Origin: Trichomonas tenax
Lineage: Eukaryota; Parabasalia; Trichomonadida; Trichomonadidae
Direction: 5' to 3'
DNA length: 64,000 nt
NCBI GenBank assembly: GCA_023091735.1
Contig: JALKBU010004900.1
Location: forward strand, 1-64,000
This document shows, in pieces, positions 59,919 through 64,000 of this stretch. The notes under the pieces are model-generated. The model did no database searches. It had not been told where the DNA came from and worked only from the letters and a program-made list of their open reading frames with translations. The position numbers and the translations under genes were made by a program. How positions within the stretch are numbered: position 1 is the first letter of the stretch; the number at the start of each line of letters is the position of its first letter.

Positions 59919-60026
59919 TAAACTACATTTTTTAATCTAGGTACTCTACGGGCGTATTCCTCACAATATTGAGGGAGCCCCTTGAAAAAAATTGAGAGGA
60001 GTACCTAGATTAAAAAGTGTAGTTTA
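59919..60026. mobile_element. 104-bp hairpin MITE with TA duplications
   Basis: Ends 59921-59946 and 59999-60024 form a 26-bp inverted repeat with one G-U-type mismatch (left end AACTACATTTTTTAATCTAG). The element is flanked by TA at 59919-59920 and 60025-60026, the Tc1/mariner target signature. It has a 52-base interior. It lies close to the mariner fragment, which could be from its mobilising family. Confidence 0.6.
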
Positions 60027-60432
60027 AAATGAATGAATTTAACTAAAAATGCGAGAAAAGATTTTTCAATGATTTACAAGTTCTTTTGAGGATGAAAAGT
60101 GGTTCGATATCACTTTTATTAACTTTAAGAAATAAAAATCTTCAAAAATAATGACTCGTATGCATTTGGTGAAGAAAAATGAATACCGACCCAATAATGA
60201 TTGTTTCATCAAAAGTTGAGTTACTTTTTAAAAAGTAAAAATTCTCCAAACATTTTATTTATGCATATGCCGTGCAGCAAAAATTGTTAATAATTTCATT
60301 ACATCACTCAGAAAAATATTTATCGGAAAATACCCTGCGATCATCTATTATTCATGTTTTTAATGTAAAACATATTCAATACTGTGGATATAAGAAAAAA
60401 ATTGTTATCGTTTGACTTTGAAAAAAAAATAA
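60027..60432. other. Intergenic before the kinase gene
   Basis: AT-rich. TTTGACTTTGAA lies about 12-24 bases before the ATG at 60433. No gene seen. Confidence 0.4.
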
Positions 60433-61812
60433 ATGGAAGGAGCACCAGTTCCCCAATTTATTGGAAATTACCAATTAAAGGATAAGCTGGGATACGGTGC
60501 CTTCTCTTCTGTTGTACGAGCCATAGATACACGAACACAAATTCCTGTCGCGATTAAAATTATTGATAAAGCGAAAGTTAACATTCAGACCTTGAGACGC
60601 GAGGAAGATCTCTTAATGAGACTAGATCATCCATTTTGCGTGTCATTTTACGAATTTTTAGAGGATGAACATAATTATTATCTTGTCATGGAGTACGTCG
60701 AAGGCCGTACAATCTTCAAATTGATCAATGCCAAGGGTGCTTTGCCTGAGTGGCTTTGTCGCCATGTTTTTTGTCAATTAATTTGCGCATTAGATTATTT
60801 ACGAACAACATTAAAGTGCGTTCATCGAGATATTAAAGCAGAAAACATCATGCTTGATCATAGCGGCAATATAAAACTCATCGACTTTGGTTTAAGTAAC
60901 ATATTCGAAAGCACAAATGCACTCTTAAGCACAATTGTTGGTTCGCCAGCATATGCACCACCAGAAATGTTCAATGGTCAAAAGTACAATGCAAACGCTG
61001 ATCTTTGGAGCGCTGGTGTTGTTCTTTACGCTATGTCAGTTGGTAAGCTTCCATTCCAGGATCCATGTTTTAAGACTCTCGTTCAAAAGATTACAACTTT
61101 AGAACCAGAATATCCGGAGGAAATGTCGCCTTTGCTCGTTGATTTATTACACAGAATGTTAATGAAAGATTTTAATTGTAGAATGTCTATCGCGAAGATC
61201 AGAGATCATCCGTGGTTTATCAAGTATAGATTTTCACCAATTATGAAAGCAGATTACGGTATCGACCAACACTATAGGATTCATGTTAATGATGACGGTG
61301 ATGAAGATGTCATTAAGAGGCTGCGAGACGTTAACATCAACGGTATTCAACTTATGAAACTTGCAAGAAATAATATTTTCACAACTGAAGTGGCTCCATT
61401 TAGAATTGTTCACCGTTACATTATCAAACAGAAGATGAAGGGCATGTATAAACAAGCACAAGATGATGATGGAAAGGATTCAGCAAAGAAATTTACTCTC
61501 TCGCTTCCACCACCAGCACAGAAGCTTGCTACTCCAAGCTTCTTGAATTTTCAACGCGACCCATTCATTGGTAGAAGACGCTCAATGATCGGTATGGGTC
61601 ACCCAATTCCGATTCCAGAATCAGCCAAACCAATCGTGGGAGATGACTCTATCTCAGTCACAAAGTCGGTAAAGTCGGTACCTTCCCTTAAGATCCTATC
61701 TCCTTGTAAACTTGCAGCCCTTCAAACTATTTCTCAGATATCAAGTATAGATCAATTGAAGAAACAGTTCATTGCTACCACATTTGAGGTTCCTGATGCT
61801 GCGAACAACTGA
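60433..61812 (+). CDS. CAMK-type serine/threonine kinase (AMPK/SNF1-like group)
   Basis: A 459-residue protein with a full catalytic domain at about residues 11-265. The Gly loop is GYGAFSSV, the lysine is in VAIKII, HRDIKAENI is at about 131, DFGLSN at about 149, and the activation segment ends SPAYAPPE. The subfamily look (HRDIKxENxxLD, GxPxYxxPE, PWF at the domain end) is CAMK-like. The C-terminal 190 residues are unique, without a recognised UBA or KA1 domain. They end in SISQIDQLKKQF-like helices and contain RRRSMIG, a possible basic phosphosite. All catalytic residues are present, so it is probably active. It ends with TGA. Confidence 0.9.
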   Translation: MEGAPVPQFIGNYQLKDKLGYGAFSSVVRAIDTRTQIPVAIKIIDKAKVNIQTLRREEDLLMRLDHPFCVSFYEFLEDEHNYYLVMEYVEGRTIFKLINAKGALPEWLCRHVFCQLICALDYLRTTLKCVHRDIKAENIMLDHSGNIKLIDFGLSNIFESTNALLSTIVGSPAYAPPEMFNGQKYNANADLWSAGVVLYAMSVGKLPFQDPCFKTLVQKITTLEPEYPEEMSPLLVDLLHRMLMKDFNCRMSIAKIRDHPWFIKYRFSPIMKADYGIDQHYRIHVNDDGDEDVIKRLRDVNINGIQLMKLARNNIFTTEVAPFRIVHRYIIKQKMKGMYKQAQDDDGKDSAKKFTLSLPPPAQKLATPSFLNFQRDPFIGRRRSMIGMGHPIPIPESAKPIVGDDSISVTKSVKSVPSLKILSPCKLAALQTISQISSIDQLKKQFIATTFEVPDAANN

Positions 61813-62046
61813 ATGTGATGTTTTGTATATTTTTCCGAAATTTTATTAATTTCAGCTTATTTGTATAAATTTTTATTAATTGCATTATATTGTTTTTAAT
61901 TAAAATTACCATACTCGAAAATTATTAATTTTTTAATTGAGCTAGAAAAATTATGATTTATGGCTTTCTATCTATTCCCATCTTCATATATAGGCGATCG
62001 ATAGCTTATTGACACTGATTTAAAAACAGTATATTATATATTTTAT

Positions 62047-63105
62047 TCAACAAGAATGAGATTCCATGCAATTTTCGCAAATTGGGTTTCCACAATTACT
62101 ACAAACAGAGGATGTAATGTTACCACAAAAGCAACATACATTAAATTCTGGTTTTCTATTTTCATTTTCGAGTGATGAAAGGCGACGTTCGAGCTCAGCA
62201 ATGATCATTGACATATTTACCACAGAGTTTGATAATTTCTTAACCTCGTCCTTTGATGCATATTCTTCAATTGGTTTTTCAGCTTCTAACTTTTCTTCGA
62301 CTTCAACTTTGGACTTTGCATCATCTTCCTTCTTTTCCTCATCGTGGATATATTTTGAAGTTAAATCCTCTTCGCAATTACCTGTTTCGAGTAATTGAAT
62401 GATTTCTTTCACATTTAATGACTTTGCAATATCCATAGCAGTAAGCTGGTCATTGTTTGAAATGCTGACATCGGATTTTGCATGAAGAAGGATTTTAACC
62501 ATATCAACATCAGAAGATTTAGCTGCAGAATGGAGAGGTGTACTACCAGATGAAGTAACCTTTGAGCAATTGGCTGGTGCATATGTGGATTTAATTGGAG
62601 TATTATATTTAACAAATTCAGTATTATATACAATATCAGGCAAAGGAGATGTCAATAAGAGGGCCTGAGCATGAAGATGGTTTGAGGCAGCAATATGAAG
62701 AGCAGTATTTGTTGATACTGCACCAGTATGCGTTTTAAGTGTAATATCTATATTTTTTTGAACTGTTTCGTATTGCAAAAGTACTTGCATGCATTTATAA
62801 TCACCTGTGCATGCTGCATAATGTATAGGATACCATCCATTAACAGGTGTATTAAATGATGGATGAAAAGTATTGATCATATACTGTAATATTTCAGCTT
62901 GCTCGCAGAGTATTACCAAAACTATTGGGGTTGGTTCACTTATATAAGTAAATGGATAGATTTTTGATTTATTGATAACTTTAATTTGCCTTTGGAGGTA
63001 GAATGGCTTATCAATTTCCGATTGCTTCAGCCAGAATGTCTTAACTTCACCTAATTTCCCATTCTGGATGGCATCAATAAAGCGCAACTCAATACTTCTT
63101 TCCAT
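62047..63105 (-). CDS. Ankyrin-repeat protein with C-terminal zinc finger
   Basis: A 352-residue protein. Ankyrin repeats run at about 55-250 (NGWYPIHYAACTGDYKCMQV, TALHIAASNHLHAQALLL, STPLHSAAKSSDVDMVKILL, MDIAKSLNVKEIIQLL). An acidic charged coiled-coil linker spans about 255-320. A C-terminal Cys/His cluster, CCFCGNITSSVCSNCGNPIC followed by ENCMESHSC, has the spacing of a small treble-clef (B-box/RING-like) zinc finger. Ankyrin proteins are a very large trichomonad family; the zinc end suggests a protein-interaction or ubiquitin-related adaptor, which is inference. The frame extends 24 bases upstream without ATG; the first ATG at 63105 is used. Confidence 0.8.
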   Translation of the reverse strand: MERSIELRFIDAIQNGKLGEVKTFWLKQSEIDKPFYLQRQIKVINKSKIYPFTYISEPTPIVLVILCEQAEILQYMINTFHPSFNTPVNGWYPIHYAACTGDYKCMQVLLQYETVQKNIDITLKTHTGAVSTNTALHIAASNHLHAQALLLTSPLPDIVYNTEFVKYNTPIKSTYAPANCSKVTSSGSTPLHSAAKSSDVDMVKILLHAKSDVSISNNDQLTAMDIAKSLNVKEIIQLLETGNCEEDLTSKYIHDEEKKEDDAKSKVEVEEKLEAEKPIEEYASKDEVKKLSNSVVNMSMIIAELERRLSSLENENRKPEFNVCCFCGNITSSVCSNCGNPICENCMESHSC

Positions 63106-63631
63106 CAATAAAAAAATAAATAAAAACAAGCAGAAAAAAACTATTTTCTCACCAAATTTCGACTTTTTTTAACTCGGATTTAACTTGATTTAAAAGTTTA
63201 AATATATGATAGTGTAACATATTATCAATATTTTCTTTTTGCTAATCTAATTGTGTTAAAAACCGATCATATAGTAATTTTTTGATAAAATTCTTATCCC
63301 ATTAATAGAGGAGATTAGTGAGAATGGGTGTTAGACATTAGGTACTCTATGAGAGCTTTAGGATTGTTATATCATGAATCCAGTCTTGGTATATTTGCTC
63401 AGACACTTAATTTGTGACTTCAAGCGCAAAATCTTGTGAAATGATGAAAATACAAATGGGTGATGCCAAGCTTCAATGCTGAGTGTTTTTTTCCCATCAC
63501 TGTCAATAAATTTGTTGATGAGCTATGTTTTTTGTCTTGAAAATTTAATATACAACTGACGTAGTATCGAAATCATCATTTATTCAGTCAAAAATTTTTT
63601 AACAAAAACCGCAAAATATTTTTTTTAGCCA
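63106..63631. other. Divergent intergenic region
   Basis: A 526-base spacer between divergent starts. GGTACTCTATGAGAGC near 63340 is similar to the TAGGTACTCTACGGG of the 59.9-kb MITE. No gene seen. Confidence 0.35.
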
Positions 63632-64000
63632 ATGGACAAATCACTGAATTTGGTTACAAACTTTATCTGCAGATATGATCAATTCCTGAAGGCGAAATAT
63701 TTTGTCGACGTCAAGCTTGTTTCGAACGAAGGAACATATGAAGCTCACAGAATCCTTCTCGCTCGCTACTCAAAGTGGTTTGCAAAGACACTCAGCGAAC
63801 AGCCAGACGATGCAGGCTCTTTCAATCTTCCAACTAACCCAGAAGGAGCAATGGGATTGTTATTGAAAATTCTTTATACAAATAATGCAAAATTATCGGT
63901 TGTCACAGCACCAGCTCTTCTCAAGGTTGCGACATTCTACGAATTCGTTGATTTCAGAATGCAAGTCGAGAAATATATTGAAGAAACTTCATCGAACATC
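63632..64000 (+). CDS. BTB/POZ-domain protein, N-terminal part
   Basis: The frame runs from ATG 63632 past the end of the window (123 codons seen). It has the BTB core: FVDVKLVSNEGTYEAHRILL (about 28-47), LARYSKWFAKTL, then a GLLLKILYTNNAKLS strand-helix and a LLKVATFYEFVDFRMQVEKY end. BTB domains dimerise and serve as cullin-3 adaptors; many trichomonad BTB proteins carry ankyrin repeats further on, not visible here. Start chosen as the first ATG, with TTTTTTAGCCA before it. 3' truncated by the window edge. Confidence 0.85.
   Translation, partial: MDKSLNLVTNFICRYDQFLKAKYFVDVKLVSNEGTYEAHRILLARYSKWFAKTLSEQPDDAGSFNLPTNPEGAMGLLLKILYTNNAKLSVVTAPALLKVATFYEFVDFRMQVEKYIEETSSNI

Noticed and set aside
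1..64000. CRISPR arrays, bacterial operons, rRNA genes
   Set aside because: No regularly spaced repeats, ribosome-binding-site/operon layout or rRNA sequence were seen; the gene content is eukaryotic.

Overview
The window looks like nuclear chromosomal DNA of a parabasalid protist (a trichomonad such as Tritrichomonas or Trichomonas). This is an inference from several features. The DNA is AT-rich. The genes are intronless and lie on both strands, separated by very AT-rich spacers. Start codons sit just downstream of short Inr-like or AAAGTGAC-like motifs, and roughly half of the stop codons overlap TAAA, the trichomonad polyadenylation signal. The gene families are also typical: Myb-like factors, BTB, ankyrin and CARMIL-like LRR proteins, Pmp-like beta-helix surface proteins and abundant coiled-coil proteins. 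The species cannot be fixed from the sequence alone.

Layout. 0.5-9.7 kb: a nucleoplasmin-like protein, a 942-residue coiled-coil protein, two small acylated proteins (MGCFCSK and MGHCCS), a decayed surface-protein gene, a GOST-type 7TM protein and a 4TM protein. 11-30 kb: an RRM (PABP-like) protein, a PH-pseudokinase, a CARMIL-like LRR protein, coiled-coil proteins, CK2 alpha, an exportin-like solenoid, an SPT5-like KOW protein and an ER J-protein without HPD. 30-39.9 kb: an accessory block. It holds a dead R2/NeSL-type non-LTR retrotransposon (zinc fingers, RT, CCHC, restriction-like endonuclease) on the minus strand, split by about 3.6 kb of foreign GT-rich DNA. That foreign DNA carries four successive long RNA-type hairpins. 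Further upstream are a coding fragment and a truncated tRNA-Ser. 40.6-57.2 kb: an amino-acid transporter, a Pmp-like surface protein, a Myb-like factor, meckelin (TMEM67), a second CARMIL-like protein, a HEAT solenoid and glycyl-tRNA synthetase. 57.3-60.1 kb: a second mobile-element graveyard with two oppositely oriented pieces of a phage-tail-fibre-like gene, AT-rich repeats, a mariner transposase C-terminus and two MITE-like inverted repeats. 60.4-64 kb: a CAMK-type kinase, an ankyrin-zinc-finger protein and the start of a BTB protein.

The genes are independent single transcription units, not operons. The clearest themes are membrane and cytoskeleton biology (meckelin, CARMIL-like proteins, coiled coils) and signalling. 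The strongest candidates for something undescribed are the four-hairpin cluster at 34.16-34.66 kb and the tail-fibre-like gene pieces at 57.3-58.2 kb.

Where the longest reading frame began at TTG or GTG, starts were moved to the first plausible ATG, because this is a eukaryote.
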